A DNA stretch of 64,000 nucleotides from G016756615 sp035556195 (GTDB taxonomy: Bacteria; Pseudomonadota; Alphaproteobacteria; Rhizobiales; Rhizobiaceae): contig DATMFK010000060.1 in the NCBI GenBank assembly GCA_035556195.1, positions 62,001 to 126,000 of the forward strand, read 5' to 3'. Under the pieces are notes generated by a model that worked only from the letters and a program-made list of their open reading frames with translations, did no database searches and was not told the origin of the DNA. Shown one piece after another: positions 42,746-51,266 of this stretch (positions within the stretch are counted from its first letter, which is position 1; each line of letters begins with the position of its first letter). A program made the position numbers and the translations under genes.

Positions 42746-43252
42746 ATGAAAAAACTTGTGGCCTTGCCGGCCGTCGGACTTGCGGTCTTGATGTCTGCGG
42801 GCGCTGCCGTGACGCCCGCCCGCTCGCACCATTCCTTTGCGATGTTCGACGATTCGAAGACCTATGTCTTCACGGGCGTAGTGGTGCGCATCAACCCGGA
42901 TGCCAATCATCTGCAGATCTACTTTGCGCCGCTCAACGAGGAGCGCAAAAGCGTGCTCAGAGACGAGGCCGGCAAGCCGGTCATCTGGGCCGTGGAGATG
43001 GCAGGGTCCGCGGAAGTGGCGCGGGAGGGCGTCACCGTCAACGACTTCAAGCCGGGTACGATCGTCAGCGTGGGGCTGCATCCCTTGCGCAGCGGCGAGC
43101 GCGCCGGCGACCGCCAGGGCGGTCTCTTCCGCTGCCCCGAGAAGACGCCGCCGCAGCCCGGAAAGCACTGCGATTCCGTCGCGGACCACACGACGCATGG
43201 CGAGGGCGCGCTGCCGGCACCGACCGGACCTGCGCCGGACCAGGACATCTGA
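42746..43252 (+). CDS. DUF6152-type exported protein
   Basis: 168 residues from the ATG at 42746 behind GAGGAGGAAATTC. A signal peptide (about 1-26) is followed by the HHSFAMFDDSKTYVFTGVV start that marks DUF6152 proteins, then a small beta-rich domain (IWAVEMAGSAEVAREGVTV, GTIVSVGLHPLRSGERAG) and a Pro-rich tail. The mature N-terminal His-His motif could bind a metal once the signal is removed. Function of the family is unknown. It follows the large exported protein by 119 bp and probably works with it. Confidence 0.78.
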   Translation: MKKLVALPAVGLAVLMSAGAAVTPARSHHSFAMFDDSKTYVFTGVVVRINPDANHLQIYFAPLNEERKSVLRDEAGKPVIWAVEMAGSAEVAREGVTVNDFKPGTIVSVGLHPLRSGERAGDRQGGLFRCPEKTPPQPGKHCDSVADHTTHGEGALPAPTGPAPDQDI

Positions 43253-43355
43253 CGAGTGCGTGCGGCCGGGCCGCGTACCCGATCGAGCGTAGCCCGGCAG
43301 CATGGTTTGCGCGGCGCGACGGGAGCGAGCCGTGCTTGAAGGCAAGGGAGGTATT

Positions 43356-43889
43356 ATGCGCAGTTTCGCGGAATGGATCGGGGGAACGGGACTGAGCGTC
43401 CTCCTCCGAGAGACCGAATGGGTCGTACCGACATTGCAGTCGATCCACCTCATGGGGGTCGGAGTCGTGCTGGCCTCGCTCTTCATGATCACGCTGCGCA
43501 TCTTCACGCTGACGGGCCAAGACCAAAGTCTTTCGGCGACCACGAGGCGCTTCATTCCCTGGCTGTGGGGGGCACTTGGCGTGCTCTTTGCAACCGGTAC
43601 CGGCCTCATCATCACCGAGCCGACGCGCGAACTTCTGAGCGTGTCCTTCTGGCTGAAGATGCTCCTTCTCGTCGTCGGCAGCGGCTTCGTGCTTGCCTTC
43701 CAGACCGGTCTGCGCCGCCACGAGGGGGGCTGGGAGGAGGGGGCGAGGCGGGGCCGCTCGGTCAAGGCGATGGCCGCCACGACCTTCGCGGTCTGGTGCG
43801 GAATCCTTCTGATGGGGCGTCTTATAGCCTTCGACGCCCAGTTCTGGGGTGGGCTGTCGCAGCAGGCTGCTTCACACGTGGCGAATTGA
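43356..43889 (+). CDS. Four-helix membrane protein 1 (DUF6644-like)
   Basis: 177 residues from the ATG at 43356 with AAGGGAGG upstream. Four transmembrane helices (about 25-45, 65-85, 95-115, 145-165). The first contains the conserved-looking HLMGVGVVLASLFMITLRI, and a late Arg/Trp region reads AVWCGILLMGRLIAF. The next gene encodes a related protein with the same helix layout and HLFGLTMVFGTISIVDLRL in the first helix, so this looks like a tandem duplication or a heterodimer. The conserved histidine in helix 1 of both could bind heme or a metal; this is speculation. Confidence 0.7.
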   Translation: MRSFAEWIGGTGLSVLLRETEWVVPTLQSIHLMGVGVVLASLFMITLRIFTLTGQDQSLSATTRRFIPWLWGALGVLFATGTGLIITEPTRELLSVSFWLKMLLLVVGSGFVLAFQTGLRRHEGGWEEGARRGRSVKAMAATTFAVWCGILLMGRLIAFDAQFWGGLSQQAASHVAN

Positions 43890-43909
43890 CGGGATTTGGG
43901 GAACACGCG

Positions 43910-44449
43910 ATGCTCCTGCTTCAATTCTTCCAAGCACTCGAGGCCAGCGCGGTCGCCAACTGGATAAGGACGTCATTCTACGCGCAGCCGCTGATCTCGG
44001 CCCTGCATCTCTTCGGTCTCACCATGGTTTTCGGCACCATCTCGATCGTCGACCTGCGGCTGCTCGGTATCCCCAACGCAGGCCGGCCGTTCACCGTGAT
44101 CGCCGGCGAGCTCCTGAGGTGGACGTGGCTGGCTTTCGCACTCACCTTCGTAACGGGGCTGCTCATGTTCACGACCAGCGCTGCCGCCTACTACCAGAAC
44201 ACGCCCTTCCGCCTGAAAATGTTGGTCCTGCTGCTTGCCGGCGTGAACATGTTGATCTTCGAGCTGCTCACGGTGCGGTCGGTCGAGAGGTGGAACAAGG
44301 ACGCACCTGCACCAGCCACCGCCAAAGTGGCCGGCGCACTATCCCTTCTGTTCTGGATAGGCGTCATCTGCTTCGGGCGCTGGATCGGCTATACCGAGCG
44401 ATATGATTTCGGCGTGCCCGCCGACATGAACCTCGATTTCCTGCCTTGA
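43910..44449 (+). CDS. Four-helix membrane protein 2 (DUF6644-like)
   Basis: 179 residues from the ATG at 43910; the frame is open further upstream but that part overlaps the previous gene. Four helices: LISALHLFGLTMVFGTISIV, TWLAFALTFVTGLLMF, MLVLLLAGVNMLIFEL and LSLLFWIGVICFGRWIGYTE. The His in the first helix and the terminal GRWIGYTE block mirror protein 1 (His in HLMG, GRLIAF). It starts 20 bp after protein 1, so the two are made together, probably as a membrane complex serving the exported proteins upstream. Function unknown. Confidence 0.72.
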   Translation: MLLLQFFQALEASAVANWIRTSFYAQPLISALHLFGLTMVFGTISIVDLRLLGIPNAGRPFTVIAGELLRWTWLAFALTFVTGLLMFTTSAAAYYQNTPFRLKMLVLLLAGVNMLIFELLTVRSVERWNKDAPAPATAKVAGALSLLFWIGVICFGRWIGYTERYDFGVPADMNLDFLP

Positions 44450-44494
44450 ACAGGCTCAGAACTTGCCTGACGCCCCGCAAACAAGGAGACCAAA

Positions 44495-45268
44495 ATGAAG
44501 CTTTCCCGACGCAGTGTGATGAAGACTGGGATAGCCGGACTGGTAGCGTTCGGAGCCGCACCCCTCGTTGCTTCCACGGCCTCGGCGCAGGATGCGCCGG
44601 CGAATACCATTCCCGTCCAGGGCGGGCAGTTGGTCATTCACCCGGTCAGCCACGCCTCGCTCGTGCTGGTGGCGGGCGACACTGTGATTTATGCCGACCC
44701 CGTCGGCGAGGCTTCGGCTTACCAGAGCTTCCCGCCCCCGGACCTCATTGTGATAACCCATGAGCATAGCGACCACTTCAATGCAGATACGCTCAGCGCG
44801 CTGGTAGGCGAGAAGACGAAGCTGATCACCAATCCGGCCGTCTTCGAGAAGCTCCCCGAGAAGCTGCGCGGTATCGCATCTCCTCTTGCCAACGGCGAAA
44901 AGACGGAGGCGGCGGGGATAGCAATCGAGGCCATTCCGGCCCACAACACCACACCGGAACGCCTGCAGTATCATCCCAAGGGACGCGACAACGGTTATAT
45001 ACTCACGCTCGCCGGAGCGCGCGTTTACCTTGCCGGGGACACCGAAGATATCCCGGAGATGCGAGCGCTGAAGAACATCGCTCTCGCCTTCGTGCCGATG
45101 AACCTGCCTTATACGATGACCGTCGAGCAGGCGGCCAGCGCGGTGAACGAGTTCAAGCCCAAGGTGGTTTATCCCTACCACTACAATGGCAGCGACGTGG
45201 AGCAGTTCAAGCGCCTCGTGGAACAGGGCGGCGGAGAGATCGAGGTGCGCCTGGCGAAGTGGTATTGA
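44495..45268 (+). CDS. Tat-exported MBL-fold metallo-hydrolase (UlaG-like)
   Basis: 257 residues. MKLSRRSVMKTGIAGLVAFG is a twin-arginine signal with cleavage near ASAQD. The metallo-beta-lactamase core shows VITHEHSDHF (HxHxDH, two-metal site), ending in further ligands at IPAHNT, LAGDTEDI and YPYHYN. Tat export fits a protein that must load its metals in the cytoplasm. The UlaG/RNase-like branch includes lactonases and other hydrolases. It is the last gene of the 41-45 kb unit, after the two membrane proteins, and is the only clear enzyme in it. Confidence 0.85.
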   Translation: MKLSRRSVMKTGIAGLVAFGAAPLVASTASAQDAPANTIPVQGGQLVIHPVSHASLVLVAGDTVIYADPVGEASAYQSFPPPDLIVITHEHSDHFNADTLSALVGEKTKLITNPAVFEKLPEKLRGIASPLANGEKTEAAGIAIEAIPAHNTTPERLQYHPKGRDNGYILTLAGARVYLAGDTEDIPEMRALKNIALAFVPMNLPYTMTVEQAASAVNEFKPKVVYPYHYNGSDVEQFKRLVEQGGGEIEVRLAKWY

Positions 45269-45396
45269 GCCTGGGCACAAACGAGGCTCGATTACCTCTG
45301 TCTGGCGGCCGGTGGTGCCGAGCGCCTTGCGACCTTGGGATTCGTCGATAGCGAGGCATGGCGTGGGAGAAGCGGCGGATCGCGTGCTGGCGCGGA

Positions 45397-45421
45397 GCGT
45401 GACGGTCGAGCGACGTCACGC
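45397..45421. terminator. Hairpin between convergent MBL and msrA genes
   Basis: Perfect 8-bp stem GCGTGACG / CGTCACGC with a 9-nt loop, between two convergent genes. Likely shared terminator; no T-run. Confidence 0.55.
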
Positions 45422-45457
45422 CGTCGCGGCATGGAGACCCGTGCACGGTCCGCATCT

Positions 45458-46198
45458 CTAATTCGATGCCTTCGTCTCCGATACCAACACTGGGTCAGCG
45501 CGATAGAGGCTCGGGAACAGCCGCTTGAGCCGCTCGAGTTTCGGCAGGTCGTTGTAGACGATGTAAAGCTGGGTGGGATGCCGTGTCAGATAATCCTGAT
45601 GGTAGTCTTCCGCCGGATAGAAGAGATGGTCGGGCTCGATCGTCGTCACGATGGGCGACCTGAACGCATGAGCCTGGTTCAGCTGGGCGATATAGGCTTT
45701 GGCTATCTTCGTTTGCTCGTCGGACTGGGGAAAGATCGCAGTGCGGTACTGCGTGCCTTTGTCCGGGCCCTGGCGGTTGAGCTGGGTCGGATCGTGCGCA
45801 ACCGAGAAGAAGACGTGCAACAGCTCTGCGTAATTGATCTTCCGTAGATCATAGGTGATGCGAACCGCTTCCGCGTGACCTGTCGTCCCTGAGCTGACGG
45901 TCTCGTAATTCGCTGTGCCTGCCTCACCGCCCGCATAGCCGGAGACGGCGTTGGTCACGCCCTCTACCCTCTGGAACACGCCTTGCACGCCCCAGAAACA
46001 GCCACCGGCCAGCACCGCGACTTCGCTCGTGCTCCGCGCGACTGTCGCATCGAAGGCAGGAGCAGGGATGACAATACCCTCCTCGGCCAGCGCCGGTAGG
46101 GCGGACGCGACGCACATGAGCGCGGAAGCGATCAGCGCGGCATACGCCCAGCCCACACCGTGTACAGTATTGTGAAAGATAGCCTGTCGACGCGCCAT
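45458..46198 (-). CDS. msrA: Peptide methionine sulfoxide reductase A, periplasmic, one-cysteine form
   Basis: 246 residues from the ATG at 46196-46198 (GGAG upstream). A signal peptide ends near ALPALAEE, so the enzyme is periplasmic. The catalytic block is AVLAGGCFWGVQGVFQRVEG, followed by SGYAGG, SSGTTGHAEAVRITYD and YHQDYLTRHP, all typical of MsrA. Only one cysteine remains in the mature protein, the catalytic one, so there is no resolving cysteine and reduction must come from an outside thiol partner. It repairs S-methionine sulfoxide in exported proteins. No msrB is nearby. Confidence 0.92.
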   Translation of the reverse strand: MARRQAIFHNTVHGVGWAYAALIASALMCVASALPALAEEGIVIPAPAFDATVARSTSEVAVLAGGCFWGVQGVFQRVEGVTNAVSGYAGGEAGTANYETVSSGTTGHAEAVRITYDLRKINYAELLHVFFSVAHDPTQLNRQGPDKGTQYRTAIFPQSDEQTKIAKAYIAQLNQAHAFRSPIVTTIEPDHLFYPAEDYHQDYLTRHPTQLYIVYNDLPKLERLKRLFPSLYRADPVLVSETKASN

Positions 46199-46292
46199 GT
46201 CGCGGACTCCAAGTGTCAGCCGGCGATGAAATGATAAGCATCGAAGCAGCCGCGAGGAAGCGCTTTTCGAAATCGTGATCGCGCGGGGTCTT

Positions 46293-46326
46293 TGTGACGC
46301 AAGCCAGAATGACGTCACGTGTCACA
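46293..46326. promoter_or_regulatory. Inverted repeat upstream of msrA
   Basis: TGTGAC (46293-46298) and GTCACA (46321-46326) form a widely spaced inverted repeat, with the palindrome TGACGTCA at 46310-46317 between them. It lies about 95-128 bp upstream of msrA. The half-sites resemble CRP/FNR-type sites, but the spacing is too long for one dimer. Confidence 0.3.
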
Positions 46327-46400
46327 AGCTCAACGCTTGCTCCTCGACGGAAGGCATCCCACCGTCCATACGATCCTGGACCGCGATGACGGCCACGATG

Positions 46401-47504
46401 TCAGCGAACCATAAAACGCGAACTGAACGGCAGGCTCGCCGCCCCCACCGCCTTTGGTGAACGTTCGATGTTTCCCGCTACCGCGTGAACCCCTGGCAAG
46501 CTGCTTTCAAGATCGCTGCAGATCGCCTGGCACAAACTTCGGGGTGCATAGGAGGACAGGACCACGGTTGGGACCGGTACGAACTGAGCGAGCGCTTCGA
46601 CGGATTTTTTCATCTGGGCGACGAGTTCCTCGCGCCAAGCTGTCTCAACTGCCCCATGACCCGGCCAAACGGAGCCACGTTCCCACAACTGGGCCGTGAG
46701 CGTTCCCGCTTTCCGCACCTCTCTTTCAAGACGCAATATGCCAACGTCAAAGCTGACCGCCGCATGCGCATTATAGATCTGGTGATTAAGGATCAGGCGC
46801 GAGTGAAGACGTGCTCCGAGGTAAAAAAAGAGATAGTCGGACAGGCTCTTGGCCATCCCGAACATGCTCTCGCCGCCAGCAGCGGCTGTTATGTCGTTCT
46901 GAACGTAAACCGGATATCCGATTTCCTTCTCGATCTCGTCCTGGAGGGCCTCGAAACGCTCCTGAGCGCCTTTGGGCGCCAACTCCAGTTCAGCCTTGTC
47001 CTCCGGCAGGGCCAGACCGATGCCTGCAATTCGGCCATGGAGGTCGGCCGGCAGTATGCGAATGGCTGCCTCGATCGATCTCATGAACTGCGGGTGATTG
47101 CTGTCATGGCTGTGCGCCGGCATTGGAAGCATCGTGTGGAATCGGATCGAGCCGACGAAGTCGACAAGAACCACTTCGACTCGTTGGTGACCGATACTGA
47201 TGCCCACCGAATATGCGCCTTCGGGATTTAGCGAGATCGGCACGGTCGGCGGGCCGACCCGGCCACGCTGTGCTTCCCCCTTTGCGATCAACCCCTCCTG
47301 TTCGAGCGAACGTACGATTACGGAAACCGTCTGTGCCGACAGCCCTGTCCGCTCCCCTATCTCGAGCCGCGTGATGTCCTTGCTCTGAAGGAGCAGAGAC
47401 AACACAAGGCGCTCATTGTAGCTGCGCACGCTGACCGCATTCAGACCGCTCGCGCGATCGGCAATCCGCAATGGGTTGGGTGGCGCGAACCGCATGTCAG
47501 GCAT
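46401..47504 (-). CDS. ROK-family transcriptional repressor
   Basis: 367 residues from the ATG at 47502-47504. An N-terminal winged HTH (about 25-85; LEIGERTGLSAQTVSVIVRS) precedes a sugar-kinase-like ROK domain: SVGISIGHQRVEVVLVDF, YVQNDITAAAGGESMFG and YLFFYLGARLHSRLILN. The usual ROK cysteine zinc cluster (CxCGxxGC) is absent, so it may not bind zinc. The gene follows an SGNH esterase gene on the same strand. Regulators of this type repress sugar operons and release DNA when a sugar binds; the palindrome at 48358-48372 is a good candidate operator. Confidence 0.85.
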   Translation of the reverse strand: MPDMRFAPPNPLRIADRASGLNAVSVRSYNERLVLSLLLQSKDITRLEIGERTGLSAQTVSVIVRSLEQEGLIAKGEAQRGRVGPPTVPISLNPEGAYSVGISIGHQRVEVVLVDFVGSIRFHTMLPMPAHSHDSNHPQFMRSIEAAIRILPADLHGRIAGIGLALPEDKAELELAPKGAQERFEALQDEIEKEIGYPVYVQNDITAAAGGESMFGMAKSLSDYLFFYLGARLHSRLILNHQIYNAHAAVSFDVGILRLEREVRKAGTLTAQLWERGSVWPGHGAVETAWREELVAQMKKSVEALAQFVPVPTVVLSSYAPRSLCQAICSDLESSLPGVHAVAGNIERSPKAVGAASLPFSSRFMVR

Positions 47505-47575
47505 GGGGTGTTCCCCCCTGATGGTTGGAGGAAGGCATGCCGTCGGCCGGGCAGGGCGGGATCGGCTGGCCGAGG

Positions 47576-48226
47576 TCACTTCTCATCAGGCCACCCGATT
47601 GCTTCGACTTCGCGTGCGAGGGCAGCACCCAGGATTGCATGGGCCTCCCCATTGATATGAAAGCCGTCGAGCGGGTCGCAACTGACGACGGAGCCCGCAT
47701 CGAAGAAGTGAACCTCCAGCGAGTCGGCAATGATCTCGAACTCCAATGCGAGCCGACGCGATTTCTCCGGGGCGCCGGCGAAGATCGGTTGCCATTCCTT
47801 GATGTCGTCGAGCATAGGAGGAGGTGCGACGATCATGATCTCCGGAATGGTGCCGCGCGGTCCTGGCATGAGTTCCTTGATGTCATGCACGAGACAGCCG
47901 ATGCCCATCGCAACTTCGGAGGGCGGCTGATTGAACCTGACCTTCAAGTCGTTGGTGCCCAGCATGATGATGACGAGGTCGAGCATCATGTGGCTCTGCA
48001 GACAAGGCTTAAGATAAGTGCGGCCGTTCTTGTGCGCTCCCTCGATTGGATCGTCCCGGACCGTCGTGCGGCCGCTCAACCCTTCTTCGATGACATGCCA
48101 GCGATCCCCCAGCGCTCGTGCCATTACGCCGGGCCAACGCTCGGTCGGGCCGTACCGATCGAGTGGTGTCCCTCCGGGGATTTGGCCATGAGTATTGGAG
48201 TCGCCGAAGCAAAGTACCGATCGCAT
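47576..48226 (-). CDS. SGNH/GDSL esterase 1
   Basis: 216 residues. The nucleophile is in LCFGDSNTHG (Ser10), the oxyanion Gly/Asn are in VIEEGLSGRTT and IMLGTNDLK, and the triad is completed by DGFHI (Asp187, His190). No signal peptide, so it is cytoplasmic. It is a clear paralogue of SGNH esterase 2 at 53268. The two flank the sugar ABC transporter, this one divergent from it and co-directional with the ROK gene. The pair may remove acetyl or other acyl groups from an imported sugar derivative. Confidence 0.87.
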   Translation of the reverse strand: MRSVLCFGDSNTHGQIPGGTPLDRYGPTERWPGVMARALGDRWHVIEEGLSGRTTVRDDPIEGAHKNGRTYLKPCLQSHMMLDLVIIMLGTNDLKVRFNQPPSEVAMGIGCLVHDIKELMPGPRGTIPEIMIVAPPPMLDDIKEWQPIFAGAPEKSRRLALEFEIIADSLEVHFFDAGSVVSCDPLDGFHINGEAHAILGAALAREVEAIGWPDEK

Positions 48227-48617
48227 GTTTCCATTTCCAGGAGAAAAAGCTTTTTTTACAAAGGCTTATGATGCTGTTCTGACGCCCGTTCTCGCTAGCC
48301 TGCCATCCGGCTTAACCGAAGGCAAGATGCATAAGAGATAATCATTCAATCTGACTAACTATTGACAATAGTCCGTGTTGATGCTTGATCTGGTATGGGA
48401 GGAGGAAGCCCTGACAATCTGAACACGCTTTCGCGATGGGCTCGCGAGGTGGGAAGGCTTGCGAGCAGGGCGGAATACCCGACCAAAATGCTGATTTGCG
48501 TTGCCGGTGCGCGCCGGCAATGCACCGGAGCTCGACCATGCCGAGCACGGGAGGACCAGTCGTGCGCTGTGACGATCCCGACGGGATCGAGGGAGCTCGA
48601 AAAGGAGGATGGCTCTG
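48227..48617. other. Divergent promoter region of the sugar transporter locus
   Basis: 391 bp with no convincing gene. It holds AAAAAGCTTTTT near 48244-48255 on the esterase side, the palindrome at 48358-48372, a TTGACA hexamer at 48362-48367 and, at the right end, the AAAGGAGG ribosome site of the binding-protein gene. The distance from the TTGACA to the start (about 250 bp) leaves a long 5' leader. Confidence 0.6.
48358..48372. promoter_or_regulatory. Perfect palindrome overlapping the -35 hexamer of the sugar operon
   Basis: ACTATTGACAATAGT is a perfect 7-1-7 palindrome, and the TTGACA -35 hexamer (48362-48367) lies inside it. A repressor bound here would block RNA polymerase. The ROK regulator encoded at 46401-47504 is the natural candidate. 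The -10 hexamer 17 bp downstream is weak. Confidence 0.6.
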
Positions 48618-49691
48618 ATGGGAATGTTGACGAAGACACTTTTGGCCGCGGCACTGGCGACGACCATGCTCGGTGTGCCGTCCTATGCCAATGACGTCAA
48701 TCTGTTGGATGGAGTTACCGCTCGAGCCGGCGACAATCCGTCGGTGGAGGCCGGCAAGTTCAAAAAGGATGCGCCCTGGGTAATCGGCATGAGTCATTTC
48801 GGCGTGAACGCCAATACCTGGACCGTGCAAGTCGCGCATGAGTCCGAAGCGGCGGCCGCAAAAGACAGCCGTATCAGCAAGTTCATCCTGCTCGATGCCG
48901 GCTTCGATCAGAAGAAGCAGGTCGGCGATATCGAGGACCTCATCGCCCAAAAAGTGGACGCGATAATTGTTCAGCCAGTCACTTCGACTTCCGCCAATGC
49001 CAGCATTGCCAAGGCAGTCGCTGCCGGCATTCCGGTGATTGTGCATACCGGCCGGATCGAATCGGACGCCTTCACGACGGAAATCCAGGGTGGCGCAGAG
49101 CATTTCGGCAAAGTTATGGGCGACTTCCTGGTGAAGGAAGTGGGCGGCAAGGGTAACATCTGGGTTCTGCGCGGGCTGGCCGGCCATCCCGAAGACACCA
49201 ACCGGTACAACGGCTTGCGTCAAGCGCTCGAGGGCACGGACGTCAAGATCATAGCCGAGGAGCACGGCGACTGGCAGTACGACAAGTCCAAGAAGCTGTG
49301 CGAAACCCTCTATCTGAACAATCCTGAAGTCGATGGCATTTGGTCGTCCGGCGCCGACATGACTCGAGCCTGCGTCGACGTGTTCAAGCAATTCGGCGCG
49401 GAAATCCCGCCGATCTCGGGCGAAGGCAACAATGGTTACTTCGGCCAGTGGATCAAGGACGGATTCAAATCCATCGCCGCCGAATATAGCCCTTCGCAGG
49501 GCGCAGCCGGCATCAGGGCCGCGGTGGCGCTGCTCGAAGGCAAGGAACTGAAGAAGCACTACGACTACAACCCCGAGGGATGGGGCATCGAAAAGGCGAA
49601 GCAATATTATCGCGACGACCTTTCCGCCAATGTCTGGTGGCCATCGGAACTGTCCGAGGAAAAGCTGAAGGCCCTCTACGGCAAGAATTGA
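48618..49691 (+). CDS. Sugar ABC transporter periplasmic binding protein (ribose type)
   Basis: 357 residues from the ATG at 48618; an ATG 9 bp earlier touches the AGGAGG site and is too close to use it. Signal peptide ends near PSYAND. The mature protein is a type I sugar-binding protein: WVIGMSHFGVNANTWTVQVA, QKVDAIIVQPVTSTSANASI and VRGLAGHPEDTNRYNG-like second-lobe region. It captures a sugar or sugar derivative for the importer encoded downstream. The ligand cannot be deduced. Confidence 0.9.
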   Translation: MGMLTKTLLAAALATTMLGVPSYANDVNLLDGVTARAGDNPSVEAGKFKKDAPWVIGMSHFGVNANTWTVQVAHESEAAAAKDSRISKFILLDAGFDQKKQVGDIEDLIAQKVDAIIVQPVTSTSANASIAKAVAAGIPVIVHTGRIESDAFTTEIQGGAEHFGKVMGDFLVKEVGGKGNIWVLRGLAGHPEDTNRYNGLRQALEGTDVKIIAEEHGDWQYDKSKKLCETLYLNNPEVDGIWSSGADMTRACVDVFKQFGAEIPPISGEGNNGYFGQWIKDGFKSIAAEYSPSQGAAGIRAAVALLEGKELKKHYDYNPEGWGIEKAKQYYRDDLSANVWWPSELSEEKLKALYGKN

Positions 49692-49772
49692 TATCTCCGG
49701 CGAATGCGCGCGGGCGTCGCCGTCGCCCGCGCCGACGCATGGTGCCGAGTTCCCCTCAAGGATCTGCCTGTC

Positions 49773-51266
49773 GTGGAAAACCTCGTTGAGATGTCCGACA
49801 TTTCTAAGGCATTCGGCGGGAATGCCGTGCTGAAAGGCGTCTCCCTGGCGTTGAAGCCGGGTTCCGTGCATGCCCTCATGGGCGAGAATGGCGCAGGCAA
49901 ATCGACGCTCATGAAAATCCTGGCCGGGGTTCACCAGCCGGACGGTGGCGAAATCCTGAGCAATGGCAAAAGGTTGATTTTCGGCAATCCGAAGGATGCT
50001 CTCGGCTTCGGCATCTCGACCGTGTTCCAGGAGCTCTCGCTTCTCCCCAACATGACGATCGCCGAGAACATGTTTCTTGGACGCGAACCGATCACTGCAT
50101 TCGGGACCGTCAATCATGCACGCATGAACAATGAGGCGCGCAAGGCACTTGCCGAACTGGGGCTCGACCTTGATCCCACGACGCTCGTTTCCGAGCTCAG
50201 CATTGCCGAACGACAGTTCGTCGAGATTGCGCACGGCATCAAGGCCGATGCGAATATCTTCATTCTCGACGAACCGACCGCCGCGCTCAACGCTGCCGAC
50301 GTGGAGACGCTCAACAAACACATCCGTCGGCTGCGCGCTGCGGGGAAAGCGGTCGTGTACATCTCGCATCGGATGGACGAGATCTTCGAGATCTGCGACA
50401 CGGTCACCGTTCTCAAGGACGGAGAACTGGTCGCAACGCGGCTGCTGTCCGAAATGACACCAGCCTCGCTGATCGCGATGATGGTGGGGAGGGAACTGAA
50501 GGACCTCTTCCCCGAGCGAGGCGGCGAGCCGGGTCCGATCGTCTTGGCGGTCGACGATTTCCGGATCAGCGACCGTTCACGGCCATTCGCGTTGACCTTG
50601 AGGCGCGGCGAAATCGTCGGCCTTGCCGGCCTTGAGGGGCAAGGTCAGCAGAAGTTCCTGCGCGCGCTTGTCGGCCAGTTCGAGCCCGCCGGCGGCAAGG
50701 CGACGGTCAAGGGAGAGGACCTGCCGCTTCCGCTTTCAGCCTCGGCTGGCATTCGGCGATTGCAGCGGATGGGTGTCGCTTTCGTCCCGGAGGATCGGAA
50801 GGAGGATGGGCTCTTTCTGGGGCTGTCCATCGGCCACAACATCGCCGCGGCTCTTCATTCGTCGCGACCGGCGCTGGCCATTGCGCGCGGATACCGGGCA
50901 CTCGTCGAAAAGACCATGGCCAGCTTGGACGTCAAGGCGACAGGGCCTGCCGCGCCCGTCAGCATCCTTTCGGGCGGCAACCAGCAGAAGGTCCTGCTCG
51001 GACGATATCTCGCCGCGGACATGGACATCCTCCTGATCGAAGAACCGACGCGCGGCGTGGATGTCGGGGCGAAGTCCGAAATCTACGGGCTGCTTCGCGC
51101 CTTTGTCCAGCGGGGCGGCGCGATCCTCGTTCTGTCGCGCGAGACGATCGAGCTCATAGGCCTGAGCGACCGCATCTATGTCGTCCACAACGACACCATC
51201 GTCCGAGAGATGCCGGCCAGCCAAGCCACTGAGCACAATATTCTCGATGCCGCGCTGAGTGCCTGA
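49773..51266 (+). CDS. Sugar ABC transporter ATPase with two nucleotide-binding domains
   Basis: About 497 residues from a GTG at 49773; the frame also has an ATG at 49704, but the extra 23 residues look non-coding. It is the RbsA/MglA type with two ATPase halves. The first has GENGAGKST, LSIAERQFVEIAHGI (signature) and IFILDEPTAAL. The second lacks a clean Walker A, as usual, but has ILSGGNQQKVLLGRYLA and ILLIEEPTRGVDVGAK. It drives import through the two permeases encoded next. It overlaps the first permease if that gene starts at its GTG. Confidence 0.9.
   Translation: MENLVEMSDISKAFGGNAVLKGVSLALKPGSVHALMGENGAGKSTLMKILAGVHQPDGGEILSNGKRLIFGNPKDALGFGISTVFQELSLLPNMTIAENMFLGREPITAFGTVNHARMNNEARKALAELGLDLDPTTLVSELSIAERQFVEIAHGIKADANIFILDEPTAALNAADVETLNKHIRRLRAAGKAVVYISHRMDEIFEICDTVTVLKDGELVATRLLSEMTPASLIAMMVGRELKDLFPERGGEPGPIVLAVDDFRISDRSRPFALTLRRGEIVGLAGLEGQGQQKFLRALVGQFEPAGGKATVKGEDLPLPLSASAGIRRLQRMGVAFVPEDRKEDGLFLGLSIGHNIAAALHSSRPALAIARGYRALVEKTMASLDVKATGPAAPVSILSGGNQQKVLLGRYLAADMDILLIEEPTRGVDVGAKSEIYGLLRAFVQRGGAILVLSRETIELIGLSDRIYVVHNDTIVREMPASQATEHNILDAALSA

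Noticed and set aside
18000..46000. Genomic island or transposon carrying the aromatic genes
   Set aside because: No integrase, transposase, tRNA target or direct repeats are visible, and GC content and start/stop overlap style match the rest of the window.
46293..46326. CRP/FNR-type site upstream of msrA
   Set aside because: The half-sites TGTGAC and GTCACA are 22 bp apart, too far for a single dimer. Kept only as a low-confidence inverted repeat.
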